Origin: Olsenella urininfantis | Lineage (GTDB): Bacteria; Actinomycetota; Coriobacteriia; Coriobacteriales; Atopobiaceae | NCBI RefSeq assembly: GCF_900155635.1 | Contig: NZ_LT732540.1 | Span: forward strand, 738,491-780,245 | Reading direction: 5' to 3' | Length of the DNA stretch: 41,755 nucleotides | Part shown: positions 28,148 through 36,890 of the stretch, piece after piece | Numbering within the stretch: position 1 is the first letter of the stretch | Layout: each line of letters begins with the position of its first letter | Made by a program: the position numbers and the translations under genes | The notes under the pieces: generated by a model | Databases searched by the model: none | What the model was told of the DNA's origin: nothing | What the model saw: the letters and a program-made list of their open reading frames with translations, nothing else

Positions 28148-29248
28148 ATGGCCAAGAGCAAGAACGCCTCGCGTGAGATTCATGAGAAGACCTTTGGTGA
28201 AGAGCGCGAGAAGATGATTGACGCCACCACTTCGGAGATAGAGAAGAAGTTTGGCAAGGGCGCAATCATGCGCTTTGGTGACGGCGGCCCGGAGCTTGAG
28301 ATCGAGGCCATTCCCACGGGTTCCTTGGCGCTTGACGCCGCCCTCGGCATAGGCGGTGTTCCTCGGGGCCGCATCATCGAGATATATGGCCCCGAGTCCT
28401 CAGGCAAGACCACCCTTTCGCTCGAGATCCTTGCGGAGGCGCAGGCAATGGGCGGCGTCGTGGCGTTCATAGATGCCGAGCACGCGTTGGATCCAGGATA
28501 TGCTGCCCGCATCGGCGTGGACATCGATGAGGTGCTCATCTCCCAGCCTGACACAGGGGAGCAGGCTCTAGAGATCTGTGACATGCTTGTGCGCTCCGGC
28601 GCAATTGATGTCGTGGTCGTTGACTCGGTTGCCGCCCTGGTACCCCGGGCAGAGATCGAGGGAGAGATCGGTGACACGACGGTGGGCCTTCAGGCACGCC
28701 TCATGAGCCAGGCCCTTCGCAAGCTCGCTGGATCCCTTGCGAAGTCCAAGACGACCTGCATCTTCATCAACCAGTTGCGCGAGAAGATCGGTGTCATGTT
28801 TGGCAGCCCCGAGACCACCCCAGGCGGGCGGGCGCTCAAGTTCTTCTCCTCCGTGCGCATGGACATCCGCCGCGTCGACTCCATCAAGCAGAACGGTGAC
28901 AACGTGGGTAACCGCGTGCGCGTGAAGATCGTCAAGAACAAGGTCGCCCCTCCGTTCAAGCAGGCGGAGTTTGACATCATGTATGGCACAGGCATCTCCA
29001 AGGAGGGCTCCGTGCTTGATATGGCTGTTGACTATGAGGTGGTCGACAAGGCGGGAGCCTGGTTTACCTACGAGGGCGAGCGTCTCGGCCAGGGCAGGGA
29101 GAACGCCAAAGAGTTCCTTGCCGGCAACCCAGATCTTTTGGAGGAGATATCTCATCGCGTTCGTGTCGCCTGCGGTCTGGATTTTGGTGATGAGCGCGTG
29201 GGGCTGCCCGTGGAGCAGGGCGCTGCGTCGTCTCTCCCGGAGGAGTAA
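28148..29248 (+). CDS. recA: Recombinase RecA
   Basis: RecA forms filaments on single-stranded DNA, carries out strand exchange and triggers LexA self-cleavage. The 366-residue protein is complete and uninterrupted: GPESSGKTT (Walker A) at about 81, [27 protein letters not shown], the L2-region [28 protein letters not shown], and the C-terminal domain through GNPDLLEEI. There is no intein. AAGGAGAG lies before the ATG. SOS control is shown by the promoter with a LexA box. recX follows 6 nt after the stop. Confidence 0.98.
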   Translation: MAKSKNASREIHEKTFGEEREKMIDATTSEIEKKFGKGAIMRFGDGGPELEIEAIPTGSLALDAALGIGGVPRGRIIEIYGPESSGKTTLSLEILAEAQAMGGVVAFIDAEHALDPGYAARIGVDIDEVLISQPDTGEQALEICDMLVRSGAIDVVVVDSVAALVPRAEIEGEIGDTTVGLQARLMSQALRKLAGSLAKSKTTCIFINQLREKIGVMFGSPETTPGGRALKFFSSVRMDIRRVDSIKQNGDNVGNRVRVKIVKNKVAPPFKQAEFDIMYGTGISKEGSVLDMAVDYEVVDKAGAWFTYEGERLGQGRENAKEFLAGNPDLLEEISHRVRVACGLDFGDERVGLPVEQGAASSLPEE

Positions 29249-29254
29249 CCCGCC

Positions 29255-29944
29255 GTGTCGCCGTCCTGCCCAAGCGCTGCGGAAGCCAAGGCCTTCCACT
29301 GGGAGGTCCTGCTTCCCGAGGCGAAGCGTGCGTCCATAATGGGACAAAAGCCCAGGGCCAGCGTCAGCTGCTCGGGCTCTGACGATGCCCTCTCGCTTCC
29401 CCTCTCTGTGGGAAAGCTAGCCAGGAGGAAAAAGGACTCAGGGGAGATGCGCCCGCAATCCAGGGCGGAGCTCGTGTTCGAGCTCGTGCGTCTCCAGGAG
29501 CAGGTCTCTGCCCAAAGGGTGGCAGGCCTCGTCAATCGCAGGGACTACTCGTGCTTGGAGCTGGCGGACAAGCTTCGCGCGGATGGCTTCTGGGGCTCTG
29601 TCGTCGAGGAGCGCGTCAGGCGTTCTCGTGAGTGTGGGCTTGTGGATGACGCGCGCTTCGCCAGGGCGTTCATCAGCTCGAAGATCTATGCGGGCTGGGG
29701 CCAGCTACGCATAGCCCAGGAGCTCTCCCGCCGAGGCATTGACACCCACGCCCTCCCTGGGTGGCCAGAGGAGTTCTTTGGGGAGTCCGAGGAGCAGGAA
29801 CGGGCCTTCGAGCTCGCCGCGCGCAGGAGCTTCGGGGGAAAGGACCCCTATGCCAAGGCGGTAAGGTTCCTCTGTGGGCGCGGCTTTTCCCTGGACACAG
29901 CCAGGCGTGTGGCCTCCCGCCTGCGCGATGAGGGGCTCCTTTAG
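29255..29944 (+). CDS. recX: Regulatory protein RecX
   Basis: RecX caps RecA filaments and restrains RecA activity. The 229-residue product has the RecX helical repeats from about 95 onward (RRDYSCLELADKLRADGF, VVEERVRRSRECGLVDDARFARAFISSKIYAGWGQLRIAQELSRRGI, YAKAVRFLCGRGFSLDTARRVASRL). About 70 N-terminal residues are poorly conserved but fit the usual beta-rich start. GTG 29255 is preceded by GGAGGAG over the recA stop, so RecX should be made from the recA transcript and hence be SOS-induced. Confidence 0.9.
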   Translation: MSPSCPSAAEAKAFHWEVLLPEAKRASIMGQKPRASVSCSGSDDALSLPLSVGKLARRKKDSGEMRPQSRAELVFELVRLQEQVSAQRVAGLVNRRDYSCLELADKLRADGFWGSVVEERVRRSRECGLVDDARFARAFISSKIYAGWGQLRIAQELSRRGIDTHALPGWPEEFFGESEEQERAFELAARRSFGGKDPYAKAVRFLCGRGFSLDTARRVASRLRDEGLL

Positions 29945-29995
29945 GCTCTTTTCGTGTAGCATGTTGCTGCTTTTGCCCTGCCCGTCACGCAGGAT

Positions 29996-30024
29996 TTGAC
30001 AGCAGGACCGTACGCACGTACGAT
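29996..30024 (+). promoter_or_regulatory. rny promoter with an inverted repeat over spacer and -10
   Basis: TTGACA at 29996-30001 and TACGAT at 30019-30024 are 17 nt apart. CGTACG occurs twice, at 30009-30014 and 30017-30022, giving CGTACGCACGTACG; each unit is itself a palindrome and the second runs into the -10. This could be an operator, but no regulator is known. Transcription should start near 30031. Confidence 0.75.
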
Positions 30025-30030
30025 TTAGAG

Positions 30031-30219
30031 GCCATTTTTTGGGTATCTTCTCGTCTGCCGCCTGCGGCCGGCGTCTTCACTTCATGCGTCATGCGTCGTT
30101 TGGGCCACGTATTCCAATTGGTCCATTGGTCGAGACATACCTCGGATGGCGGGTTCCGGCGGCTGGACGTTGCCGCTGGTCTCCTTAACCCTTTGACAGA
30201 CACCATCTGAGGAGCAAGC
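30031..30219 (+). promoter_or_regulatory. Long 5' leader of rny
   Basis: If the promoter at 29996-30024 is used, about 190 nt lie before the rny ATG. I see an 8-bp hairpin with one G-T pair (30156-30163 with 30172-30179), a directly repeated CATGCGT near 30092, and CCAATTGG, but no known riboswitch and no convincing small reading frame. The leader is long compared with those seen elsewhere in the window. A second TTGACA at 30193-30198 has no -10 before the gene. Confidence 0.5.
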
Positions 30220-31770
30220 ATGGAAATCATTATTGGGCTGGTATGCCTGGTGGTCGGTGCTGCACTGGCATACCTTTTCGCAACAAACTCGAACAACTCC
30301 AAGGTCGTAGAGGCCAACCGTGCCGTCGAGGAAGCCCGTAGCTCTGCCGAGCGCCTGACTCAGGAGGCCAGGCGTGACGCCGAGACCGCCCGCAAGGCCG
30401 CGCTCGTCGAGGCGCGCGAGGAGATCCTCCAGCTTCGCCAGAAGTCTGAGGGCGAGGAGAAGAAGCGCAAGCAGGAGCTTCAGGTTCTCGAGAACCGCAT
30501 CATGCAGCGAGAGGAGTCCCTCGACCGCAGGAATGACGCCCTCGACCGCAAGGAGCACCAGCTTTCCAGCCTTCAGGGCCAGATCGACCGTCGCAAGTCC
30601 GAGGTCGACGAGCTCTTTGGCAGGCAGACTGCAGAGCTCGAGCGCATAGCCGTCCTCACCAAGGACGACGCCCACCAGGAGCTTCTCGACAGGGTCCGTG
30701 CCGAGTCCGTTCGTGAGGAGGCGCAGATTCTTCGCGAGTCCGAGCAGCGCGTGCGCGCCCAGGCCGACAAGACCGCCCGCGAGATCGTCTCGACCGCCAT
30801 CCAGCGCTGCGCCGCCGACCAGGCCGGCGAGATAACCGTCACCTCCGTTCACATCCCCTCCGACGACCTCAAGGGACGCATCATTGGACGCGAGGGTCGC
30901 AACATCCGCACCTTCGAGCAGGTCTCCGGCGTCTCCCTGGTCATCGACGACACCCCTGAGACCGTCATCCTCTCGAGCTTCGACCCCGTCCGCAGGGAAA
31001 CCGCACGCGTTGCCCTGGAGAACCTCATCGCCGACGGCCGCATTCATCCCGCCCGCATCGAGGAGATGTACAAGAAGGCCGAGGCGCTCGTCCAGGAGCG
31101 TGTCCAGGAGGCTGGGGAGCAGGCGGCGTTCGACATCGGAATACATGACCTCCACCCCGAGCTGGTGAAGACGCTCGGCGCGCTCAAGTACCGCACCTCC
31201 TTTGGCCAGAACGTTCTCTCCCACTCAGTCCAGGTCGCGACGCTCTGTGGCATCATGGCCAGCGAGCTCGGCATAGACGAGGCTCCCGCGAAGCGCGCGG
31301 GCCTTCTGCATGACCTCGGCAAGGCCATCGATCACGAGGTCGAGGGCCCGCATGCCGTCATCGGTGCCGACCTATGCCGCCGTCACGGCGAGCGCCCCGA
31401 GATCGTCCATGCCGTCGAGGCCCACCACGCAGACGTCGAGCCCAACACCGTTCTGGACGTACTCGTGATGGCGGCGGACGCCATTTCCGCCGCTCGTCCT
31501 GGAGCTAGGCGAGAGAGCGCGGAGAATTACATCAAGCGCCTCGAGAAGCTCGAGGAGATATCCAACGCGCACGAGGGCGTCGAGCGCACCTATGCCATGC
31601 AGGCTGGGCGCGAGCTGCACGTCATGGTCGAGCCTGGCAAGGTCTCCGATGCCCAGGCCACCGTCCTTGCCCATGACATCGCCCAGCAGATCGAGGATGA
31701 GATGCAATACCCTGGGCAGGTGCGTGTCGTGGTCATCCGCGAGTCCCGCGCCGTGGGCGTGGCAAAGTAG
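30220..31770 (+). CDS. rny: Ribonuclease Y
   Basis: RNase Y is a membrane-anchored endoribonuclease that starts mRNA decay in many Gram-positives. The 516-residue protein has an N-terminal membrane helix (EIIIGLVCLVVGAALAYLFA), a long coiled coil rich in Glu, Arg and Lys to about 195, a KH domain (GRIIGREGRNIRTFE at about 221), and an HD domain with SHSVQVA, LLHDLGKAIDHE (about 361-372) and VEAHHADVEP. Length is normal. GAGGAG precedes the ATG. In Bacillus the gene is followed by ymdB and spoVS; here spoVS is two genes on, with a GHKL ATPase in place of ymdB. Confidence 0.96.
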   Translation: MEIIIGLVCLVVGAALAYLFATNSNNSKVVEANRAVEEARSSAERLTQEARRDAETARKAALVEAREEILQLRQKSEGEEKKRKQELQVLENRIMQREESLDRRNDALDRKEHQLSSLQGQIDRRKSEVDELFGRQTAELERIAVLTKDDAHQELLDRVRAESVREEAQILRESEQRVRAQADKTAREIVSTAIQRCAADQAGEITVTSVHIPSDDLKGRIIGREGRNIRTFEQVSGVSLVIDDTPETVILSSFDPVRRETARVALENLIADGRIHPARIEEMYKKAEALVQERVQEAGEQAAFDIGIHDLHPELVKTLGALKYRTSFGQNVLSHSVQVATLCGIMASELGIDEAPAKRAGLLHDLGKAIDHEVEGPHAVIGADLCRRHGERPEIVHAVEAHHADVEPNTVLDVLVMAADAISAARPGARRESAENYIKRLEKLEEISNAHEGVERTYAMQAGRELHVMVEPGKVSDAQATVLAHDIAQQIEDEMQYPGQVRVVVIRESRAVGVAK

Positions 31771-31776
31771 CTCTTC

Positions 31777-32856
31777 GTGGCCGACAAGTCCGACCTCGTC
31801 TCGTTTGTCGCCTCCATGGGGGGAGAGCGCTCGCTCAGGGTCGAAGAGAACCTGGGCGAGGGCTTTGTCCGCCTTCGTGTCGCCGAGGCAGAGCGTCGCC
31901 AGGCCAAGCATGACATCCGGTGCATAGAGGACATCGTCGTCGAAATGCTGCGCAACGCCCGTGACGCCGGGGCGAAGCACATCTACGTCGCGACGTCGCG
32001 CGAGGGCGACCGTCGTGTTCTCACCATGCTGGATGACGGGTCGGGCATTCCCGAGGGCATGCAGGAGCGCATCTTCGACGCCCGAGTCACCTCCAAGCTT
32101 GACTCGGTTCACATGGACCGCTGGGGGGTTCATGGCAGGGGCATGGCCCTCTACTCTGTGCGCGAGAACGCGCAGAGCGCCTGCGTCGTCAGCTCGGGAG
32201 CTGGCAAGGGCAGCTCCATCAGGGTCATCGCGGACGCATGCCAGCTGCAGGAGAGGGCAGACCAGTCCACCTGGCCCGTCTTGGGCACTGACGAGAGCGG
32301 CAACCAGGCCATTGTCAGGGGGCCACACAACATCGTGCGCTGCTGCGGTGAGTTTGCCCTCGAGGAGCGCGGCAAGTGCGAGGTCTTCGTGGGCTCTGCG
32401 CCAGAGATCGTTGCGACGGCGCGCCGCTGGGTCAGGCCAAGCATCCAGGGAAGCGACCTTCTCTTCCTGGACAGCCTGGAGGAGCTCCCCGTGCTTGACA
32501 GGCTGAAACTTGCCGCAGATGCTCGCGAGCTGCTCGCCGAGGCCGACTCGCTCGGCCTGGAGATGAGCGAGCGCACCGCCCACAGGATTATCGCCGGTCA
32601 GGTAAGGCCCTTGCGCAGCGTTCTCTCCAGGCTTCTCCACAAAGGCGGCCCAAGCGCGCAAAAAGACGTTGACCTCTCCCGTGATCGCCGGGGGCTTAGG
32701 CTCTCCCAGGGGGACGCAGAGGAGTTCGCGCGCATCATGGAGAGGGACTTCTCTTTCATCGCCGAGCGTTACTACCTGAGCCTCTCGCGCGAGCCAAGGC
32801 TGCGCGTCTCCCATGGGCGTCTTACCGTCAGCTTCGAGCTTGCCGAGGGAGACTGA
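31777..32856 (+). CDS. GHKL-fold ATPase of unknown role
   Basis: The first half of this 359-residue protein is a GHKL (Hsp90/MutL/histidine kinase type) ATP-binding domain: N box with Glu56 and Asn60 in VVEMLRNARDAGA, G1 DDGSGIP at 86-92 and G2 GVHGRGMAL at 117-125. A glutamate in the N box next to RNARDAGA is as in MutL and Hsp90-like ATPases that hydrolyse ATP. There is no phosphoacceptor His domain, no membrane helix and no receiver domain. The C-terminal 190 residues (RCCGEFALEERGKCEVFVGSAPEI onward) match nothing I recognise. The GTG start is 6 nt after the rny stop, so it is likely cotranscribed with rny. Its function is unknown. Confidence 0.8.
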   Translation: MADKSDLVSFVASMGGERSLRVEENLGEGFVRLRVAEAERRQAKHDIRCIEDIVVEMLRNARDAGAKHIYVATSREGDRRVLTMLDDGSGIPEGMQERIFDARVTSKLDSVHMDRWGVHGRGMALYSVRENAQSACVVSSGAGKGSSIRVIADACQLQERADQSTWPVLGTDESGNQAIVRGPHNIVRCCGEFALEERGKCEVFVGSAPEIVATARRWVRPSIQGSDLLFLDSLEELPVLDRLKLAADARELLAEADSLGLEMSERTAHRIIAGQVRPLRSVLSRLLHKGGPSAQKDVDLSRDRRGLRLSQGDAEEFARIMERDFSFIAERYYLSLSREPRLRVSHGRLTVSFELAEGD

Positions 32857-32948
32857 GGTAAGCGGGCATGGCAAGGGGCTAGAATGGTCCAGGATCGAAG
32901 CAAAACGTCGCTATAACACGTCATAACGCACAAGTTGGAGCAACAACT

Positions 32949-33266
32949 ATGGAGTTCTTGAAGGTGTCGAGCAAGTCATCGCCATCCTCGGTTGCCGGAG
33001 CAATAGCCGGCATGGTGAAGGACGGTGTTCCGGTCAACCTGCAGTCCGTGGGTGCTGGGGCCATAAACCAGGCAATGAAGGCAATTGCCATAGCGCGTGG
33101 CTTTCTCATTCCCACGGGCGTTGACATCTCTTGTGCCCCAACCTTTGCGGACATCGACATAAACGGGGAGAGCCGCACGGCCATTCGCATTGCGGTGTAT
33201 GTCCACAGGCTGCAGCCCAACGCGGTCTCTCCCGTGGAGACCCATGACGCTGCGGAGCTGGTGTAG
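32949..33266 (+). CDS. spoVS: SpoVS family protein (Alba-like)
   Basis: The 105-residue product is close to Bacillus SpoVS along its first 86 residues: MEFLKVSSKSSPSSVAGAIAGMV, SVGAGAINQAMKAIAIARGF, PTGVDISCAPTFADIDINGESRTAIRIAVYV. The fold is Alba-like and may bind nucleic acid. In Bacillus loss of SpoVS blocks late sporulation and affects division. About 18 extra residues extend the C-terminus here. No other sporulation gene is in the window, so a non-sporulation role is likely. TTGGAG lies 8 nt before the ATG. The 92-nt gap upstream holds TATAAC at 32912-32917 as a possible -10 with no -35. Confidence 0.93.
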   Translation: MEFLKVSSKSSPSSVAGAIAGMVKDGVPVNLQSVGAGAINQAMKAIAIARGFLIPTGVDISCAPTFADIDINGESRTAIRIAVYVHRLQPNAVSPVETHDAAELV

Positions 33267-33270
33267 AGCC

Positions 33271-34644
33271 ATGGGACGGTGGGACATGCTTGTTGGGAAG
33301 ACCTATCTCGTCAGGACCTTTGGCTGCCAGATGAACCTCCATGACTCCGAGCGCGTCTCAGGTCTGCTTGACGCCTGCGGCTGCATTGCCGTGGAGCAGG
33401 CGGCCGAGGCTGACATCGTCGTGTTCATGACCTGCTCTGTGCGCGAGAAGGCGGACACGCACCTCTACGGCGAGGCCTCCAACCTAGTTCGCCTTCCAAA
33501 GGCCCCGTCTGGCAGGCGTGTCGTTGCCGTTGGGGGCTGCATCGCCCAGCGCGACGGCGAGCAGCTCTCTGCCCACATTCCCAACGTGGACGTGGTTTTT
33601 GGCACCAGCGCGATCGCCTCCCTTCCTGGCCTGCTCTGCGATGCCCTTTCCTGCGAGGAGGGCTCCGTCTTTGTCGATACCCTGGAGGAGGGGAGGGACT
33701 TCTCCTGCGAGCTGCCCTCCAGGCGCGCCCAGAGCTTCCATGCCTGGGTTCCCATCATGACGGGCTGCAACAACTTCTGCACCTACTGCATCGTTCCCTA
33801 TGTGCGCGGGCGGGAGAAGAGCCGTGTCTTCGATCGAGTGGTCGAGGAGTGCGAGCGCCTGTCCTCAGAGGGCGTGAGGGAGATCACGCTTCTTGGGCAG
33901 AACGTCAACTCCTACGGACGGGACCTTTACGGTTCCCCGCGCTTCGCAGATCTTCTCCGCGCCGTTGGCCAGACGGGGGTTGATCGCATACGCTTCACCT
34001 CGTCGAACCCGAAGGACCTCTCCGCCGAGACCATATGCGCCATGGCAGAGACCCCCAACGTAATGCCTCATCTCCACCTTGCCGTTCAAAGTGGGTCAAC
34101 TCGCGTGCTTCGCGCCATGAACAGGAGCTATACGCGCGAGGAGTACCTGGAGGTGGTCCGCAAGCTCAAGCTCGCCGTGCCTGGGATCGCGCTGACCACG
34201 GACATCATCGTTGGGTTCCCCGGCGAGACCGAGGAGGACTTCGAGGAGACGCTTTCCCTGGTGCGAGAGGTGGGCTTCTCCTCGGCCTACACCTTCATCT
34301 ACTCGAAGCGCCCTGGCACCCCTGCCGCAAAGATCGATGACCCCACGTCGCGCGAGACGATACAGGGGCGCTTCGACAGGCTTGCCGCCCTGGTTGAGGA
34401 ATGCGCCTTTGACGCCAATCAGATTGACCTTGGAAAGTCCGTCGAGGTTCTCGTGGAGGGCTGCTCCAAGAAGGACTCGTCTGTGATGGTTGGGCACAGC
34501 CCAAAGAACCAGACGGTGCTTTTTGCCCTGCCCAAAGGCGTCGAGGGCGATTCCCTGGTGGGGGAGATGCGCCAGGTCGAGGTCGAGGAGGCGCGCACCT
34601 GGTACCTCCGCGGCAGACTTGTGGACGAGGGGCGGCCAAGGTGA
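33271..34644 (+). CDS. miaB: tRNA i6A37 methylthiotransferase MiaB
   Basis: MiaB adds the methylthio group to i6A37, the product of MiaA, which is encoded next. The 457-residue protein has YLVRTFGCQMNLHDSERVSGLL (Cys19), FMTCSVREKA, VGGCIAQ, the radical SAM motif CNNFCTYC (Cys 166, 170 and 173) followed by IVPYVRGRE, LLGQNVNSYG, IVGFPGETEEDFEETL, and a C-terminal TRAM domain. TFGCQMN is diagnostic of MiaB. I start at ATG 33271, 4 nt after spoVS; ATG 33286 is an alternative with GGGACGG 6 nt before it. The stop overlaps the miaA start. Confidence 0.94.
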   Translation: MGRWDMLVGKTYLVRTFGCQMNLHDSERVSGLLDACGCIAVEQAAEADIVVFMTCSVREKADTHLYGEASNLVRLPKAPSGRRVVAVGGCIAQRDGEQLSAHIPNVDVVFGTSAIASLPGLLCDALSCEEGSVFVDTLEEGRDFSCELPSRRAQSFHAWVPIMTGCNNFCTYCIVPYVRGREKSRVFDRVVEECERLSSEGVREITLLGQNVNSYGRDLYGSPRFADLLRAVGQTGVDRIRFTSSNPKDLSAETICAMAETPNVMPHLHLAVQSGSTRVLRAMNRSYTREEYLEVVRKLKLAVPGIALTTDIIVGFPGETEEDFEETLSLVREVGFSSAYTFIYSKRPGTPAAKIDDPTSRETIQGRFDRLAALVEECAFDANQIDLGKSVEVLVEGCSKKDSSVMVGHSPKNQTVLFALPKGVEGDSLVGEMRQVEVEEARTWYLRGRLVDEGRPR

Positions 34645-35594
34645 GCCTGCCCGGTCCCGTAGTTGCCATCGCTGGGCCCACGGCTTCCGGAAAGAGCTCT
34701 CTTGCGGATGCCGTGGCGTCGGCGCTTGGCTCCTCGGTCGTGTCAGTCGATGCCATGCAGGTGTATCGTGGCATGGATGTCGGCACGGCGAAAACACCAC
34801 CGCTCGAGAGGCGCTGCCCTCTTCTTATGGTGGACGTGTGCGACTTGCGAGACGACTACTCCGTCCGTCTCTTCCAGCGTGACGCACGCTCTTGCGTTGA
34901 CGCCATCCTGGCCGAGGGCAGGACTCCCGTGCTGTGTGGCGGCACTGGCTTGTACCTCGATGCCGTGGTCGACGAGATGGAGTTCCCGGACGGTGCTTTG
35001 GGCTGTGAGCTGAGAAGCAGATACGACGGGCTTGCAAGGACTTTGGGTCCCGAGGGGCTGCACCACCTCCTTCTCGAGCGTGACCCATGGAGCGCCAAGC
35101 TAATCCATCCCCATAACCAACGTCGCGTGATCAGGGCTCTCGAGCTACACGACCAGGGCCTCTCCTATGCGAAAAACCATGAGGGTCTGCTTGCGAAAAA
35201 TCCCCATTACAAGCTCCTCATGTACGTCATCAGCATGGATCGCAAGCGTCTCTACGAACGCATCGACCAGCGCGTCGAAACGATGTTCGCGTCAGGTCTC
35301 GTGGAGGAGGTCAAGGGGCTCATCGCGCGAGGGCTCACGGAGTCTCCCACGGCACTTCAGGCCATTGGCTACAAGGAGGTCGTTTCCGCACTCATGGGCT
35401 CGTGCAGCATGGACGAGGCGAAGGAGACCATCAAGCAGCGCTCGCGGCGCTATGCCAAGCGGCAGCTTTCCTGGATCAAGAGGGACGGGCGAGGCCGTGT
35501 CCTTGACTATGAGCGCATGGACGAGGCCCAGGCCCTGGGTGTCGTCCTTTCCGATTTGAACGACGTGCTCTCAAGGGGAGAAAGGGATGCATAG
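34641..35594 (+). CDS. miaA: tRNA dimethylallyltransferase MiaA
   Basis: MiaA transfers a dimethylallyl group to N6 of A37 in tRNAs reading UNN codons. The 317-residue protein has the P-loop GPTASGKSS at 12-20, SVDAMQVYRGMDVGTAK, LCGGTGLYLDAVVD, HNQRRVIRALE, LQAIGYKEVV and RRYAKRQLSWIKRD, all conserved. GTG 34641 overlaps the miaB TGA; the two steps of ms2i6A synthesis are thus coupled. The end overlaps hflX by 8 nt. Confidence 0.95.
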   Translation: MSLPGPVVAIAGPTASGKSSLADAVASALGSSVVSVDAMQVYRGMDVGTAKTPPLERRCPLLMVDVCDLRDDYSVRLFQRDARSCVDAILAEGRTPVLCGGTGLYLDAVVDEMEFPDGALGCELRSRYDGLARTLGPEGLHHLLLERDPWSAKLIHPHNQRRVIRALELHDQGLSYAKNHEGLLAKNPHYKLLMYVISMDRKRLYERIDQRVETMFASGLVEEVKGLIARGLTESPTALQAIGYKEVVSALMGSCSMDEAKETIKQRSRRYAKRQLSWIKRDGRGRVLDYERMDEAQALGVVLSDLNDVLSRGERDA

Positions 35595-36879
35595 GCTCTC
35601 GCCAAGCCTCACGGCGCCTACGCCCGAGCGCGTCATCCTCGTTGGCCTGGACCTTGGGACGAGCGACTGGCCTCTTGACGAATCCCTGGCCGAGCTGGGC
35701 CGTCTGGTCGAGACCGATGGCGCAGTGGTTGTGGGAACCCTCACGCAGCGTCTCGAGAAGCCAGTTCCACGCACTTTTATGGGGAGTGGAAAGGCCGAGG
35801 AGCTCGCGCGTCTGGCCCGGTCGCTCGAGGCCGACGTGGTGGTGTTCGACGACGAGCTCACGCCCTCGCAGCAATCTAATCTCGAGAGGCTCATGGGGCA
35901 GGGTGTCAAGGTCATCGACCGCACGGCGCTCATCCTGGATATCTTCGGCCAGCACGCAAGCACGCATGAAGGACGCCTTCAGGTTCAGCTTGCCCAACTC
36001 CAGTACCTTCTGCCTCGCTTGAGGGGCATGTGGTCACATCTGGTGGGAGAACAGGCTCGAGGTGGCATTGGGAGCAGGTTCGGTCAAGGGGAAAGCCAGC
36101 TCGAGGTCGATAGGCGTCTCATCAGGGACCGGATCTCCTGGCTGAGAAAGGAGCTGGTGAAGCTCGAGCGACGCCGTCAGGTGCAGAGCAAGGCACGATG
36201 GGACTCCGGCATATTTCGAGTCGCGTTGGTGGGCTACACCAACGCAGGCAAGTCGACGCTGCTCAACAGCTTGTCTGGCTCGGATGTGTACGCCAGGGAC
36301 GAGCTCTTCGCCACGCTTGACCCTACCACAAGGGCCATTCAGCTTGCAGAGGGCCGAAAGCTCACCATCACCGACACGGTCGGGTTCATCCAGAAGCTTC
36401 CAACAACCCTCGTTGAATCCTTCAAATCGACGCTCGCTGAGGTCAGTGCCGCAGACCTCATACTAGAGCTGGTGGACGCATCTGACCCAAACAGGGATCG
36501 GCAAATCGATGCCGTGAGGTCGGTTCTCGCTGAGGTCGGCGCCAAGGACATCCCATCGCTTCTTGTGTTCAACAAGTGCGATGCGCTCGATGCGGATGCC
36601 CTTCGCGCCCTGACCGAACGTGCCGACCGGCCCCTGTGCGTCTCGGCTCTTACCGGGCAAGGCATCCCAGGCCTGCTCTTTGGCATCTCAAGCGCTGCGT
36701 CCGAGGGTGACAGCACCCTTACCGCGCTCATTCCTTATGACAGGGGCATGCTCATCAAGCTTGCGCACGAGCGATGCCAGGTGATAAGCGAGAAGTACCT
36801 TCAGGAGGGCCTGCAGATTACCTTGAGCGCCTCAGAACGTATGGCCAAGGCCTTAGGCCCCTATATTTGTGGCACATGA
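35587..36879 (+). CDS. hflX: GTPase HflX
   Basis: HflX binds and splits stalled ribosomes under stress. The 430-residue protein has the N-terminal HflX domain (FMGSGKAEELARLA, VVFDDELTPSQQSNLE, VKVIDRTALILDIFGQHASTHEGRLQVQLAQLQYLLPRL), the linker GIGSRFGQGESQLEVDRRLIRDRI, and the GTPase domain with G1 VGYTNAGKST at 215-224, DTVGFIQKLP and NKCD. GGGGAGAAAGGG precedes the ATG. It closes the rny-to-hflX run and meets the minus-strand gene at 36891 with an 11-nt gap. Confidence 0.95.
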   Translation: MHRLSPSLTAPTPERVILVGLDLGTSDWPLDESLAELGRLVETDGAVVVGTLTQRLEKPVPRTFMGSGKAEELARLARSLEADVVVFDDELTPSQQSNLERLMGQGVKVIDRTALILDIFGQHASTHEGRLQVQLAQLQYLLPRLRGMWSHLVGEQARGGIGSRFGQGESQLEVDRRLIRDRISWLRKELVKLERRRQVQSKARWDSGIFRVALVGYTNAGKSTLLNSLSGSDVYARDELFATLDPTTRAIQLAEGRKLTITDTVGFIQKLPTTLVESFKSTLAEVSAADLILELVDASDPNRDRQIDAVRSVLAEVGAKDIPSLLVFNKCDALDADALRALTERADRPLCVSALTGQGIPGLLFGISSAASEGDSTLTALIPYDRGMLIKLAHERCQVISEKYLQEGLQITLSASERMAKALGPYICGT

Positions 36880-36890
36880 GGCCGGTTCCC

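Noticed and set aside
30193..30198. Second TTGACA just before rny
   Set aside because: No -10 element follows at 16-18 nt; that position is already inside the start region of the gene.
31372..32874. Minus-strand open frame of 500 codons opposite rny and the GHKL gene
   Set aside because: Antisense to two genes with intact motifs, with no recognisable domain or start signal.
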